A stretch of DNA of 64,000 bases from Limnanthes douglasii subsp. nivea (taxonomy: Eukaryota > Streptophyta > Magnoliopsida > Brassicales > Limnanthaceae): positions 51,852,742 through 51,916,741 of the forward strand of contig JAUPFV010000005.1 in NCBI GenBank assembly GCA_036936605.1, given 5' to 3'. This document shows positions 1 through 11,089 of this stretch, piece after piece (the stretch's first letter is position 1; the number at the start of each line of letters is the position of its first letter). The notes beneath the pieces are model-generated. The model ran no database searches. It was not told the origin of the DNA and saw only the letters and a program-made list of their open reading frames with translations. The translations under genes and the position numbers were made by a program.

Positions 1-375
1 TATACAAATATATTTAATATATCTAGATGAATACTTGATGTATGCTCAAGTAAATTCAGGATAAGGTATATACTTTCTCTCTTAAGTAAATACTTCAATA
101 TTCCAGGGATTGACCATTGTACAGTGGTGGAACATTTTAGCTTATTGTTAGGTATCTTCTTACATGAATTGAAATTCAAATATTATATGTGAACAATATT
201 ATTTCATAGTGCACAATTTAGATGGATGTATTTCGATACACATGAATGATCCAAATTAGAGATTGTAAATAAATCCATTAGGAATATCTCTTAATATATA
301 AATAGAAAGTATTCATGCCTCTTGTTATAAGTACAGTTAAATAAAATAAATTGTAAATATTTGGACAACTATATA
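1..375. other. AT-rich flank, nothing recognised
   Basis: No ORF, repeat or element end could be recognised here. The stretch is AT-rich and runs directly into the GTAAC target-site duplication of the Tat-like retrotransposon. Confidence 0.5.
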
Positions 376-380
376 GTAAC

Positions 381-632
381 TGATGAGAGAATAAATGACT
401 TAAGGAATATTTCGGGTCTTGAATCTGATGTGACTAGAGAGAGTGTAGAGAGAGAAGGTGAAAATAGAATAGAATAATGTGGAATGTCCCACCTACCAAG
501 AATAAAGAATCCCCCTTTTATAGTGTTGGAAGGTGGACCCATTTATGTTCTTGGTGGGCTTGCTTTATTACCTCTTTAGTCCCTTATTATTTACATTGTT
601 CACAAATTACTCTCTAACTAATGATAAATACT

Positions 633-689
<57 letters not shown>

Positions 690-747
690 TTCCTTATATT
701 CACAATTGTCTTATTGTTCTTATTTCCGACGAATTACTTCCTTATCA
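381..747 (-). repeat. 3' LTR of the Tat-like element
   Basis: It is near-identical to 10,306-10,656. It starts TGATGAG and ends CTTATCA on the plus strand, so it has the expected TG...CA termini. Most of the 16-bp length difference from the other LTR comes from a longer AT microsatellite. Confidence 0.93.
636..686. repeat. (AT)n microsatellite inside the LTR
   Basis: About 25 TA units. The other LTR has a shorter run at 10,559-10,594, so the array changed length after insertion. Confidence 0.9.
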
Positions 748-763
748 GTAGCCCCCCAGTCTT
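748..763 (-). other. Polypurine tract of the Tat-like element
   Basis: On the minus strand the sequence GACTGGGGGGCTAC lies directly before the 3' LTR start TGATAAGG. This is the expected site and composition for the plus-strand primer. A very similar tract occurs in the older relatives at 27,646 and 57,748. Confidence 0.8.
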
Positions 764-1196
764 CGGGAGCAGAGGGAGTGAAGACTTTGACAATTTAGTT
801 CAAACTGCCTCGGTACATTGGCTTCTAGATCAACCTTGGTTTCCTCTGCGGGACTGACCTTCCATCCCATCTGACACCCGACACTTCTTGTTTGCCCATA
901 AGTGGTCGGGAACGTTTCGTCCTGTGGATTGTTCCTGAGTCGTTTTGGGTCTGTCTTCGTTCACCTTTATGGGCTTTGATCGGTCACATTGTTTCGGTTT
1001 GGTGAGGCACATACTAGCATCTTTGTCTGACTCAGTTAGCCTACGCCTTCTACGTTTTTCTGACCGAAAGCGACACGTGTTGGTCGACTACTTGAGGCGT
1101 GCTCGTTTGCACAACTTCTCACGAAAACCTTTCGACTTCCCGCTGCTTTCCATCGTTTGGACTTCCCCGTGCATGCAACGGCTAGAAAGAGTTTCC

Positions 1197-1204
1197 TATA
1201 AATA
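1197..1204 (+). promoter_or_regulatory. TATA box of the antisense ORF
   Basis: TATAAATA lies about 85 bp upstream of the ATG at 1289 and reads opposite to gag-pol. Related TATA-like sequences precede the antisense ORF in the two older copies (minus strand 27,365-27,372; plus strand near 58,033). Confidence 0.55.
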
Positions 1205-1288
1205 CCTCATAAACTAACATTGCTCTTAGAAGCGTTCTAGAGAGAGAAACTGCTGCTTAGATTTTTCTAGAGAGAGAAATCCCGTTTT

Positions 1289-3802
1289 ATGAGACATAGC
1301 CACCCGAAGGGGAAACCAAAACCCCAAAAGAAACAACCAGCGCTCGGATTTGTAGACTGGGATAGCATCGGTCATCGTGCTGAAGAATACCGACGCGCGG
1401 GGTTAATTTGGAGTCCTAATACCAAGCCATTCACACCCATACCGCAGCCTCACGACCCAGTTATTCCCCATCTCATCCCTACTGAGGCCTTTATCTTGCC
1501 CGAATCATCTGGAGGTCAGACCTCATAGCCTATTGCCATATCTTCTAGCAGTAGCTCTCCGCACTCCCCCTTTGCCCAAACAAACCGTCTGATGCCTTCG
1601 TCGGTTAACTCTTACGCTAACGCGCCTCCGTTCTCTTCCCGACGTCGCGGCCGAGGTCAATTTCTTCCTATGGGTGAAACCAGTCCTCTGAATTCTCCGA
1701 TGAGAGGTAATTTCCTTGGGATGGTTCAGCTTACTCCCTCCATACGAGGATACCAAACCGGTACTAACACAGTTGTGACTTTTTTAGGTCTTAATCAGCG
1801 GCCCTTGCCTCCCGCGGAAATGGATCCTGAACACGCCCGTCGAGAGCAAGACGAGGCCAACCCGGCCCAAACCGGTAGTTGTTCCAACCCTGCCGACCAT
1901 GTTGTGCGAGAAACCGACCCGGGCGCGACCAGTGCCCTTAGTTCCTGATAAAATCCCGGTAGCGAGTACCGAGGAGTCGGATGCAGATGCCTTGCGTGCC
2001 GGTGTTCTGCCTGTTGTGGATGGTACCGCTGCTGGAACCGCGCTGCCCCTCCCGTGGAGCCACTTCCTGAGGAGATACAAGTGATCGTTACAACTACCTA
2101 TCATCGCTGACTGCCCGCGGACTACGTCACTGTTAGGTGACCAGTTGAGGAACAGCCAGAGCTGCTGATTCGGTGGGGCATCCCCGAATGCGTCACTGTT
2201 AGGTTTCCAGTTCCAGGGGAGACCCCCGTTCACGTTCGGTCACGAGAAATCGTGGTTTTTACCGAACTATTCAATTGGGGCCTTAGATTCCCCCTGGATC
2301 CTGAGATTGTTCTGTATTTCAGAATGCTGCATATCTGCCCCTCTCAGCTGACGCCCAATGCCTGGTACACGCTGATGTCCTGCATAATGGCGCCGCGCCT
2401 TTCTGGTCGGGTTATGCCCATGGAGCAATATATAGCCATGTCCGGGCTGTCTAAATCCTCGAAGTCGGCTTTCTTCTACTCTTCCCTTGCCAACACCTGG
2501 AAGATAGTGAATGATTTTCTTGAGGGCGACAAGGGTTGGAAACACCGCTTCGTCTTCATAAGTGGCTGCTTGAAAAATGACCGACCTTATAACTGAGAAA
2601 ATCTGAGGACACTGCTGCGGAGATGGGTTCCTGATGGTAATCATTTTTTTTAAATTCCCGAACCTTTTTGCAGTATCGAAGGAGTTCATCCAAGAGCTGA
2701 AAAAGGATCACTTCAAAGCGGGAAAGGCTACCTTCCAGGTATTGAAGGACTATGATAAAATGCACTGGGGTCGGGCGATGCATCGGGCATTCAAGAATAC
2801 AAACCTGAAGTGCTATCAATTGAGCACCCACGTCAGCCCCCCAGCATGGAGGACATGATTGCCAAGACCGAAGCACCTGACGCGCATCTGTTTCTACCGA
2901 AGCGTAACAAGGCGCCTAGCAAGCGCCCAAAATCCGACGATGAAGTCGAACAGGGTGCTACCGGTGCTGAAGAGACTGTTGCTCGAGGGCCTCAGGATGA
3001 AGCTGCTGCTGAGGGTGATGAGGCGCCACCGACACAAGAACTGGCCCTAAAGAGGAAAATAAAGGCCGATGCGGATGGAAATCGTGGTAAAAAACCCAAG
3101 GGCTCAAAGAAGGAAGGCGGTTCGGTCCCCGTTGTCGAAAGCGCCACTGTCCCGGAGCTCTTCGATCAGTACGAGAGGGTTCACGGTGGTTCAAAGGTAG
3201 CTCCCATGGTGGTAATCCCTGACGATGTCAGCCCATCAAAAACCTCGGATCCTGCCGTGGCGTCATCGAGCGGTACGAAGTACCCGGTGTCAACCATGCT
3301 CGGAAGTCTGCATACTTTCCCGTTGCAGGGATCCGATGGACTGACCCTTTCTCTGTACAATTTGCTTGTGCCAGCGGCTATGAAGGAGCGTCGGGCGATT
3401 GAGCTGGGCCAAAAGTTAGGGGGCGCAGAGGCAAAGATCGATGTTCTGGAAGAGAAGGTGCAGAAGGCCAAGGCGGCTCAGGCACTGGCGGAAGGGCGGG
3501 CTGCAGAGGCCGAACGGGTTGCAGAACAAACAAAAAAGGCCGGGGAAGATCGCGCCGCTATCTTGACGCGGGAGGTCCAAGAGCTGAAAGCTTCGAACAT
3601 TGTCTTTGTCGATAAGTGCAAGAAGTGGATGGAAAAGGAGACAGCTGATGCTAAGGCCGCGTATGTGCTGTCGTTTCATAACCGCTTCCCAGACCTTCCC
3701 CTCGGGTCGATGTGGCTGGATGTGCCGGAGGATGACCGCCCTTCTGATGTTATCTGCGAGGACGAGTCAGATGATACTGGGTCCGAGGAGGATGATGCGT
3801 GA
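1289..3802 (+). pseudogene. Antisense accessory ORF (putative plant transposon protein, PF04195-like), broken
   Basis: This gene runs opposite to gag-pol, between the end of pol and the 3' LTR, as in Retand/Grande-type Tat elements. The first segment (1289-1528) starts at an ATG below a TATA box and is proline- and lysine-rich. The segment at 2252-2596 has the block NWGLRFPLDPE followed by CPSQLTPNAWYTLMSCI, the pattern of the 'putative gypsy type transposon' domain. The segment 2810-3802 (330 codons) is basic, then has a long alanine/glutamate coiled coil at about residues 195-282 and an acidic C-terminus ending in EEDDA. Segments lie in different frames, so introns, frameshifts or both separate them; a possible GT...AG pair at 2637-2673 would be too short for a normal plant intron. 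The function of this protein is unknown. The same gene is recognisable at 24,330-27,372 and 58,030-60,500. Confidence 0.75.
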
Positions 3803-3986
3803 TCCCGACGCCCTTGTTTTGTTGTTCTGTTGTTTTGTTGTCTTACTTTATGACTATTTGGGGGCCGCGGGGTCCCCTATTAATTTGTCCCTGTGAACAA
3901 AATTTTCAACAATATTATTTTTGTGGTTGATATGTCATCGGGTGTTTTTGCTATAACATTTTAATATATGTTTGCAAGTTTCTCAT

Positions 3987-4312
3987 AAGGTCGGCAATGT
4001 AGATCAGTGTGAACACTGAAAAACCAAAGAAGGTTCCGTAGATCAATGTAATATTGAAAATTCAACATAGGATCGGGAATCGTAAAATGTGCATCAGTTC
4101 GAAAACTGAAAGACCAAAGAAGGTTCTGTAGATCAATATAATATTGAAAATTCCTCATAGGATCGGGAATCGTAAAATGTGGATCAGTTCGAAAACTGAA
4201 AAACCGAGGAAGGTTCTGTAGATCAATATAATATTGAAAATTACTCAGAGGATCGGGAATCGTAAAATGTGGATCAGTTCGAAAACTGAAAAACCAAAGA
4301 AGGTTCGGTAGA
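3987..4312. repeat. Tandem repeat, about 90-bp unit, four copies
   Basis: The phrase GATCGGGAATCGTAAAATGT recurs at 4071, 4161 and 4251, with a shorter, more divergent copy near 3991. It lies between integrase and the antisense ORF, where Retand-type elements are known to carry amplified tandem repeats. Confidence 0.85.
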
Positions 4313-4535
4313 GCAACCAGGTTTAGCAGGGACAAACGTCGACCAACTCGTTAGCTGACCAAGTTAGTAATACTTCAAAGATTGGAAGGCAAAACAATTA
4401 AATTGACTTAATCGAGAGGGTCAAGTGTCAATGATGCCTCTTTAAAACCTTCTCGTGCCACCGAGGTAGGAAAGAGTGCATCCCCGACCAATAAGTTCTT
4501 ACAAACGATACTTAACGAATTACAGACAAGTAAAA

Positions 4536-5673
4536 TTATTCTAAATACAATTTCAGATGTTCGATGTTCCATGGTAGTCTTAATGAGTGTCCGAGATTGT
4601 TTTGCAAACGATATGTCCCGCTCTTGATTTTTTCTATAACTTCGTATGGTCCTTCCCAATTTGGGGCGAGCTTGCCGAGGCTCTTGTCTTTGGTGTGTAG
4701 AAAAACGCGTCTCAAAACCTTGTCGCCAATTCTAAACTCCTGACGGCGTACCTTAGATGCGTACCGACTTCTCATCAGGGTCTGATAGTGTGAAGAGTGC
4801 AAGTGAACGCGACTTCGCTTTTCCTCTATGAGATCGAGAGCGAGTCGTCTGTCATCTTCGTTTGTGTTTTCGTCGTAGGTACCGATTCTGAAAGATGGAA
4901 AAATAGATTATGCCGGAGTGACCGCATCCATACCATATACCAAAGCATAAGGTGATTCCTGAGTCGCCGTCCGAGGGGTGGTTCGGTAAGCCCATAACAC
5001 CTCTTGTAGATAGTCGGGCCATTTACCAGCCTTTCCTTCGAGGTTCTTTTTGAGTCCGTCCAGAATGGTTCGGTTGGTAACTTCGACTTGCCCGTTCGCT
5101 TGAGGATGAAATGGAGCAGAGAAACATTGTCTGATTCTGTGAGTTGCGCAAAAAGTTTTCATTTCCCCACTATCGAATTGCGGTCCGTTATCCATGGTTA
5201 GCCTCTAGGGTACCCCGAACCGACAACAGATGTTGGACCAAATAAATTTGATGATGTCTTTGGTCTTAGTGGCAGATAACGGCTCAGCTTCAACCCATTT
5301 TGGAAAAATAGTCCACCGCTACCACGATCGTCTGTCTCCCTCCAGATGCCATCGGTAACGGTCCTACAAGGTCGATTCCCCATCGGTCGAAAGGCAATCC
5401 TTCTGAAATGGATTCTAAACGAGTTGCGGGTATGTTGCTTGCGTTCGCAAATCTTTGACAAGTGTCACAAGTTTTTACTATCTCCCGCGCGTCTGCTGCA
5501 ACCGTTGGCCAATAAAATCCTACGAGAAAAATTCTACTGATCAAGGCCTTGTAACCATAATGAGCCGCACCCTCACCGTCATGTAGCTCGGATACAATTA
5601 TTTGCGACTCGTTGGATCCCATACATCTCAGCAACGGGCGGCTAAATGACTTTTTGTATAGTATGTCGCCCAA
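4536..5673 (-). pseudogene. Integrase region of the Tat-like element
   Basis: Integrase inserts the retrotransposon cDNA into the genome. Reading down the minus strand, 5673-5290 holds an HHCC-type zinc-binding region (H..H then CDTCQRF) and the first core motif WGIDLVGPLP with its catalytic Asp. The segment 5195-4908 carries DNGPQFDS (second Asp) and ANGQVEVTNRTI (catalytic Glu). The segment 4802-4536 is the C-terminal part with LAPNWEGPYEV and GTYRL. The first and second parts are in different frames; the second and third share a frame but are separated by a stop at about 4908. Two stops in tandem also separate the region from the upstream RNase H. The family assignment is clear, but the enzyme cannot be made in one piece. 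Confidence 0.9.
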
Positions 5674-5736
5674 TAACGTGTAACCTCGGGCTTTGTTGCG
5701 AACCTTCCAAGCCGATGTGCCATCGCTGGGCAGTCA

Positions 5737-6427
5737 TCATTCGGCTAGGAAGGCTATGATATCGCACCGCCAATCTGAAGTCGTTACCGAGGAAATCTGG
5801 CAGGCAATTTCAGGTCGGTTATCAAGCTTCTGTCTTTTAATGATGGATGGATTCTCTTGCTCAGTTACCCAGGAAAAAATGCTTGAGCAGGAAGTCGCTG
5901 CTAAGGAGTCTGCCACTATGTTATCGCTTCTCGAGACGTGCTCGTACGTGATTTTGACAAACGAGGCAGCTAGCACTCTTAGCGCTGCTAAGTACTGGAC
6001 CAGATGCTCTTTCCTAGCTTCCGCAATTCCCGAGGCTTGGTTTATCAGAAGCTGGTAATCACTTACGATGCGTACTTGCTTTGCTCCACATACTTGCGCT
6101 AGCCGCAGTCCGGCCAGGGCAACTTCGTATTCAGCCTCGTTGTTTGAGGTATGGAAACCGAATCGAATGGCCTGGTGCATACTGATGCCTGTTGGGGTGA
6201 TTATCTGTATCCCCGCTCTGCAGCCACTGACGTTCGCCCCCCCCGTCGGTGCGGATGGCCCACTCATTTGGTTCGGTCTCTTTAGATGGCGCATCCTGAT
6301 CCGGGCGCTCGGAATGGAACTCTACTAAAAAATCAACCAGCACTTGGCCTTTGATGGCTGTCTGTGGTTCAAAGTTGATGTCGAAATCGCCTAATTCGAC
6401 CGACCATTTGGACATTCTCCCGGACAT
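5737..6427 (-). pseudogene. Second (archaeal-type) RNase H domain
   Basis: The blocks TSNNEAEYEVALAGLRLAQ, RIVSDYQLLINQ and RSDNIVADSLAA match the extra RNase H that marks the Tat lineage and is additional to the RNase H fused to RT. The upstream piece 6427-6131 has MSGRMSKWSVEL and the linker DFLVEFHSE followed by WAIRTDGG, where the first catalytic region falls. A frameshift near 6250-6290 breaks the domain. It would degrade RNA in RNA-DNA hybrids during reverse transcription. Confidence 0.85.
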
Positions 6428-7524
6428 GTCCGGTCGCTAAGGCCATTTTCTCCAATTTCAAATACCGTGTTTCCGCATCCAATAAGCTTTTACTTACAAA
6501 GTAGACCGATGTAGAGGCTGGTCCCGACTCACTAATCAAGGCCGCACTAACTGCAAAATCAGTAACCGCAATGTAAAGAAAAATGGTCTCGCCTGTTAGA
6601 GGCTTTGTTAGGAGATTCGGGGACGATAGATATCGTTTAATCCTCAAGAATGCTTCGTTACATTCGGGTGTCCACACAAAATCCTTGGCTTGTCAGATCA
6701 ACGAGAGATAAAACGATTTAAAGCAGCCAGACGCCCATTTAGGATCTGGACTTCCTTGATGTTCTTAGGTGGGGTCATGTCGGTAAGAGCTCGGAGTTGG
6801 ATGGGATCGGCTTCAATCCCTTTTTTGCTAACAAAGAAACCTAAAAATTTGTCCGATCGAACCCCGAAGGAGCATTTGTCCGATCAAAAGTTTCTCGCAG
6901 ATCAGTAAGATGGTCCCCGTCCGTGCCGCTCTTGACTAACATGTCATCAATGTACACCTCCATAATCCTCCCAATTTGGCCATTAAACGTTTTATTAACA
7001 AACCTCTGGTATGTTGCCCCGACATTTTTCAGTCCGAACGGCATGACCTTATAGCAATACAGACCTCGGCCTGTTATAAACATGGTGTTTTCCTGATCTG
7101 TTGGGTGCAATTTGATCTGATTATAGCCGGCGTACGCATTCATTAATGAAAGTAGTCTATTTCCCCAAGTCGAATCTACCAATTGATCAATCCTTGGCAT
7201 CGGGAAAGGATCCTTTGGACACGCCCGATTGAGGTCGATGAAATCCACGCACATTCTCCACTTCCCGTTTTTCTTCTTTACCAGAACGGGATTGGAGGTC
7301 CACAGCGGGTAACTTGCTTCCTTTACGTGGCCGACGCCAATCATTCTTTCAACTTCGCGTAAAATAATGTCTGTCTTTTCCGGGGAAAAAGCCCGACGCT
7401 TTTGAGAGATAGGTCTCACGTTTTTGTTGACAGTTAGTCTGTGAATGACACAAGACTCTGGGACTCCGGTTACGTCCCTCGAGCACCATGCAAACAAATC
7501 TAAATTCTCCCGCAGTAAAGACAA
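6369..7524 (-). pseudogene. Reverse transcriptase and RNase H of the Tat-like element
   Basis: The segment 7524-6841 is a Ty3/gypsy RT with VDFIDLNRACPKDPFPMP, the palm phrase MPFGLKNVGATYQR and the catalytic box YIDDMLVKS. About 35 nt appear to be missing near 6880: the reading jumps from DLRETFD to CSFGVRSDKFLGF in another frame. The RNase H part is at 6677-6369 (FLYIAVTDFAVSAAL, YFVSKSLLDAETRY, LEKMALA). A second deletion near 6430 removes roughly 40 codons, including the part usually reading VVTDQPL, and shifts the frame again. Both deletions destroy the enzyme. Family assignment is firm. Confidence 0.92.
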
Positions 7525-7683
7525 TAACTGTTCTTTGAAGGTCGGTGATAAACAAACCCCGATCTGCAGAACTTTTCCTTCGGCAAATAGGTGTCGTTCA
7601 CATTTCCCATCAGTAGTCAGATAGCTTGGAGCTTCCCTAGGATCATCAACAGGTAACGACCCCGGGGGGAGCCCCTTTAACTG

Positions 7684-8496
7684 CTATTCCCGCGCCTGAG
7701 CCATCTCTTGATCCTTCTTGGGTGCTAACGCTGCTCGGTAACACTCCCGTGCCGCTTTCTGGCTACTTCGGACTAGACCTACGTTGTTGCCGACTATGTA
7801 TTTCAAACACTGATGGACTGTAGATGATACCGCATGCATTCGCGATATCCACGATCTTACGAAAATTGCGTTATGGGAAGCTGGTGCGTCTACCACCACG
7901 AATAGAATGGTGACCTCCTTCTCAAATGGGCCACGGCCTAACTGAACGATGCCCTCAAATTCTCCGATAACGTCAGCTACTGACCCCATAAACCCCACTA
8001 TGGTACGGTCGGACCTCGTGATGACCGGAGGTGTCCTAAACTTGGCGAAAGTAGATGCGAAGATTATGTTGGCCGAACTACCAGTATCCACCAAGATGCG
8101 TCGGACCTCCTCTCCCGCAATGGCTGCCCCGATCACAATGGCATCCTCGTGAGGGCCGGCTATATCTCTCATGTCGTCGTCGTCGAAATACAAGATCGGT
8201 GACGGGACGCTTTTGGAGTGGGAATAAGGTCGAGCCTCTAATTGAGTGGTTAGGTTTACTATATGCCTTTTTCTGGAAGAGTGTGTGGTTCGTGCCACAG
8301 AATCTCCACCGAAGATAGTCAGAGATTCAAAGATTTCAAAAAGGTTTCTTACATTACCGGCGCCTTCCTCTGCTCCTTCTTCGATGATCCCGATGATGTT
8401 GCAGTTTGCTTCGGGGTCGATGTACTCAAAGGAAACATCAAAAGGGTCTGTTACCTCGGAAATGGTCATGGCGGTTTCGGGCTTCGGAATTATCAC
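7684..8496 (-). pseudogene. Aspartic protease region of the Tat-like element
   Basis: The active-site block RRILVDTGSSANIIF is clear, followed by VGFMGS and DAPASHNAIFVRSWISR, the usual sequence of Tat proteases. This frame continues into RT (8496 to 6841 is one frame) and is broken only by a TAG at 7684-7686. It overlaps the end of the gag frame by about 59 nt in a different frame. That could be an inherited frameshift arrangement or decay; one copy cannot decide. The protease would process the Gag-Pol polyprotein. Confidence 0.88.
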
Positions 8497-9517
8497 GACT
8501 TCTTTCGAAGTTGTACTCTGCTGGGCTTTCTTTACATATTTCAGGAGGTTTTCCGTGCTCTATGAGCATCTGTATTTCTTTCTTGAGGGCAATGCAGTCC
8601 TTAGTATTGTGCCCCACGTCTTCGTGATAGCGACAATAACGGTTGTTCCTCTGTTCCCGAGGCGACGGTATCGGGAAAGGCCTTCGATACATCCCGCTTT
8701 TCTTAGTTTTTTCGTAGATTGACGATACACATTCTGTCAGGTCGACGAAATAAGTTGGTCGGATCCACTTGTTAGATATGGGTCTCGAGGCTGTTTGACT
8801 TGTCTGCTTCGGTTTCTGGCTCAGCCGAGCCGCTGGTTTGGTAGGTAAGGATTGGGTCGGATGTATCGTGCAAATGGGCTGGGCTGCCTGAGCGTAGCTA
8901 GATTGAGTCCCATGTCTTATCACCACTGCCGCTTGCGCGCTCTACTGAATTTGTGCAGCCAGTTCAGACGCTTCGGTTTCTTCGATCAATATTTTCTTTT
9001 CTACTTGAGCCAGAAGGGCGGAAAAAGTGAATGCTTGCTTCTTAGTTACTGATTGCTTCATCGGTCCCGGGAGCAAACCCAAACGATATACGGTTAACGC
9101 CACGTTTTCCTTGCAATGGTCTAGGTCGGTCTTAGCATCGATAAAACGCCTGGTATAATCCCTGAGGCTCTCTCCCAACCTCTGTTTATAGTTCATAATA
9201 GTGTCTCCGTTGGCTCGGAAGCTCTTGCTCCCGACGAAATGCTGCCTGAACATTGTCGAGAACATCCTGAAGTTTTTGATGCTGCCTTGGGGTAGCCGGT
9301 TGTACCACTTGGACGCCCGATCTCGGAAAGTCATCGAAAACGCCCTACACAGGAGTTTATCATCATTATCGTAACTCAGCATGAAGTTTTTGAAAGCTTC
9401 CAGGTGGTTATTAGGATCCTTCTTCCCGTCGTACTTCTCCAATTTGGAAATGTCGAACCGCTTTGGGAGCTGCCCCGCTAATATTTTGTCGGTCAATAGG
9501 GAAGCTCTCCAATTCAT
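8438..9517 (-). pseudogene. Gag capsid and zinc-knuckle region
   Basis: The segment 9517-8942 is a Retrotrans_gag domain: KLEKYDGKKDPNNHLEAF, AFSMTFRDRASKWYNRLP, SFRANGDTIMNYKQ and ESLRDYTRRF are typical. It ends at a TAG (8942-8944), but the same frame continues through 8926-8438 with the zinc-knuckle-like CRYHEDVGHNTKDC. The single stop follows a CAG-rich stretch and probably arose from CAG to TAG, a common outcome of CHG methylation decay in plants (inference). Gag would form the retrotransposon particle and bind its RNA. Confidence 0.88.
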
Positions 9518-9657
9518 CCTGTACCCGAAAGCTCCGCCTCCGGGTCCTTCTGTCTGAACTCCGTAGAGTCCTTCATCCCCCGGATTGATGAACTGGATGT
9601 TGGTTCGGTACCCCTGGTTCTGACTGTTCTATGGTGGCCATTGCATTTGAGGGAGCG

Positions 9658-10107
9658 TTACTCGCTCTTCCCGACTGGCTGCGGGCATTTCTTCTTTCTC
9701 GAATGACACTGGAGTTTTTTTTTGGTGCTACCCTTTTTGTACTTCGGAGAGTCTGACTGAGGTCCTTGGTGTCGTCGGGAACGATTTTTCTGTGCGCGTT
9801 TGTTTATCCTTTCTGGCCGTCGATACTCCCTTCCCGATGATTCATCCGAGGTATAATCGGTAGAAATGCTGCAGTGGTCTTCCGGGTACCGCTGGTTTCT
9901 GGCTTTTTGCCCCTCCTTGGGATGAGGCTCCCGATAATACCTTACGGGGCGGTCCTTGATGCGATGCCCCATAGCCAGTTTGCCTCCACTGCGGTCATCT
10001 ACGAACGGTTCTTTGCCTTTTCCTTCCCGAACCCTTTTCTCATCCAGTGCCCGCTCTCTTTCAGCATTCAGCCTGGCAATGTCTTCCAATAGCTGTCTTC
10101 GGGTCAT
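9658..10107 (-). pseudogene. Gag N-terminal region
   Basis: An open frame runs from inside the 5' LTR to 9658. The likely start is the Met at 10,107-10,105 (MTRRQLLEDIARLNAERERA), because a helical, charged start of this kind is usual for Tat Gag; an upstream non-ATG start cannot be excluded. The segment is very basic at its C-terminus and lies in a different frame from the capsid part at 9517, so a frameshift lies between 9,658 and 9,517. Confidence 0.65.
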
Positions 10108-10296
10108 TATGAGGGTCGATCGTTTGTCCCGACCTTGGACATAGCGTTCTCGACCCGGGGCTCCTTCGCCTTCGGATAACGATACGGCTCGGGCTACTTC
10201 TTTCCCGACCCTCTCTTCAACAGCCTCGTCATTTATCTTTCCAGTCGCGATTTTCAAAGAAAAAGATTCCTTTTTGGTATCACGTGTTCCCACAGT

Positions 10297-10304
10297 CGGC
10301 GCCA
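10297..10304 (-). other. Primer binding site core
   Basis: One base inside the 5' LTR the minus strand reads TGGCGCCGACTGTGGG. The first eight bases, TGGCGCCG, are complementary to the 3' end of plant tRNA-Asp, but the match weakens after that, so the exact tRNA is uncertain. Confidence 0.7.
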
Positions 10305-10305
10305 A

Positions 10306-10557
10306 TGATGAGTGAATAAATGACTTAAGGAATATTTCGGGTCTTGAATCTGATGTGACAAGAGAGAGTGTAGAGAGAGAAGGTGCAAATAGTATAGAAT
10401 AATGTGGAATGTCCCACCTACCAAGAATAAAGAATCTCCCTTTTATAGTGTTGGAAGGTGGACCCATTTATGTTCTTGGTGGGCTTGCTTTATTACCTCT
10501 TTAGTCCCTTATTATTTACATTGTTCACAAATTACTCTCTAACTAATGATAAATACT

Positions 10558-10598
<41 letters not shown>

Positions 10599-10656
10599 TT
10601 CCTTCCATTCACAATTGGCTCCTTGTTCTTATTTCCGACGAATTACTCCCTTATCA
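10306..10656 (-). repeat. 5' LTR of the Tat-like element
   Basis: It pairs with 381-747 and is followed by the GTAAC target-site duplication at 10,657-10,661. It contains a shortened AT microsatellite at 10,559-10,594. Confidence 0.93.
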
Positions 10657-11089
10657 GTAACAATAATAGTATATTATTATTATTATTATTAAGTCTCCTC
10701 GAAGTATATAAGTGTAGATAACAATTTGACTAATATAAATTTTGAGGGAGGAACGGTTAGTCTAACACTTCGGTGTTGGGCCTTAAGGGTCCAATAAATG
10801 TTATACTCCCGTAAAACTTATAGAGTAATTTAGTGAGGAAAAAAGAGAGGGATGAAAATTAGAATTAAGATAACTTAATAAAGGGATTTTTATGAAATTA
10901 GGGAATGAGAGTCACTAACTATATAAACTAAACCATAACATACTAAACACAATAATATACATGTCTCTTTAGCAAAACACTTTATCCTCTCTATCTCTTC
11001 ATCACTTTCTACAAGGTCCCATAATCTATCCTATGTTAGAAAATAGATACCGGAAACAACCCACTCTATCCTATCATCATCATCTTTGT
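10657..11089. other. Flank with short (ATT)n run, otherwise unrecognised
   Basis: A short TTA/ATT run lies at about 10,670-10,691. Nothing else in this stretch was recognised. Confidence 0.45.

Larger units (their letters stand above)
381..10656 (-). mobile_element. Ty3/gypsy LTR retrotransposon, Tat/Retand-like, complete but defective
   Basis: The element has two LTRs with TG...CA ends and a perfect 5-bp target-site duplication GTAAC at 376-380 and 10,657-10,661. On the minus strand the order is 5' LTR, PBS, gag, protease, RT, RNase H, a second (archaeal-type) RNase H, integrase, a tandem repeat, an antisense accessory ORF, a polypurine tract and the 3' LTR. The second RNase H and an ORF of opposite polarity between pol and the 3' LTR are known hallmarks of the Tat clade (Retand, Grande, RIRE2 types). 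Coding regions carry several frameshifts, deletions and stops, so it cannot move by itself. The LTRs differ at about 11 of roughly 315 alignable bases by eye, which points to an insertion on the order of one to two million years old under usual plant rates (inference). Confidence 0.93.

Noticed and set aside
621..857. 78-codon ORF starting in the AT repeat of the LTR
   Set aside because: The first 20 codons translate the (AT)n run and the rest is LTR and polypurine tract.
2637..2673. Intron in the antisense ORF of the young Tat element
   Set aside because: GT and CAG borders exist, but 37 nt is shorter than plant introns, and a deletion or frameshift explains the change of frame as well.
8246..8722. 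158-codon plus-strand ORF across the protease and gag region
   Set aside because: It is the complement of the recognisable protease and gag frames and has no motif of its own.
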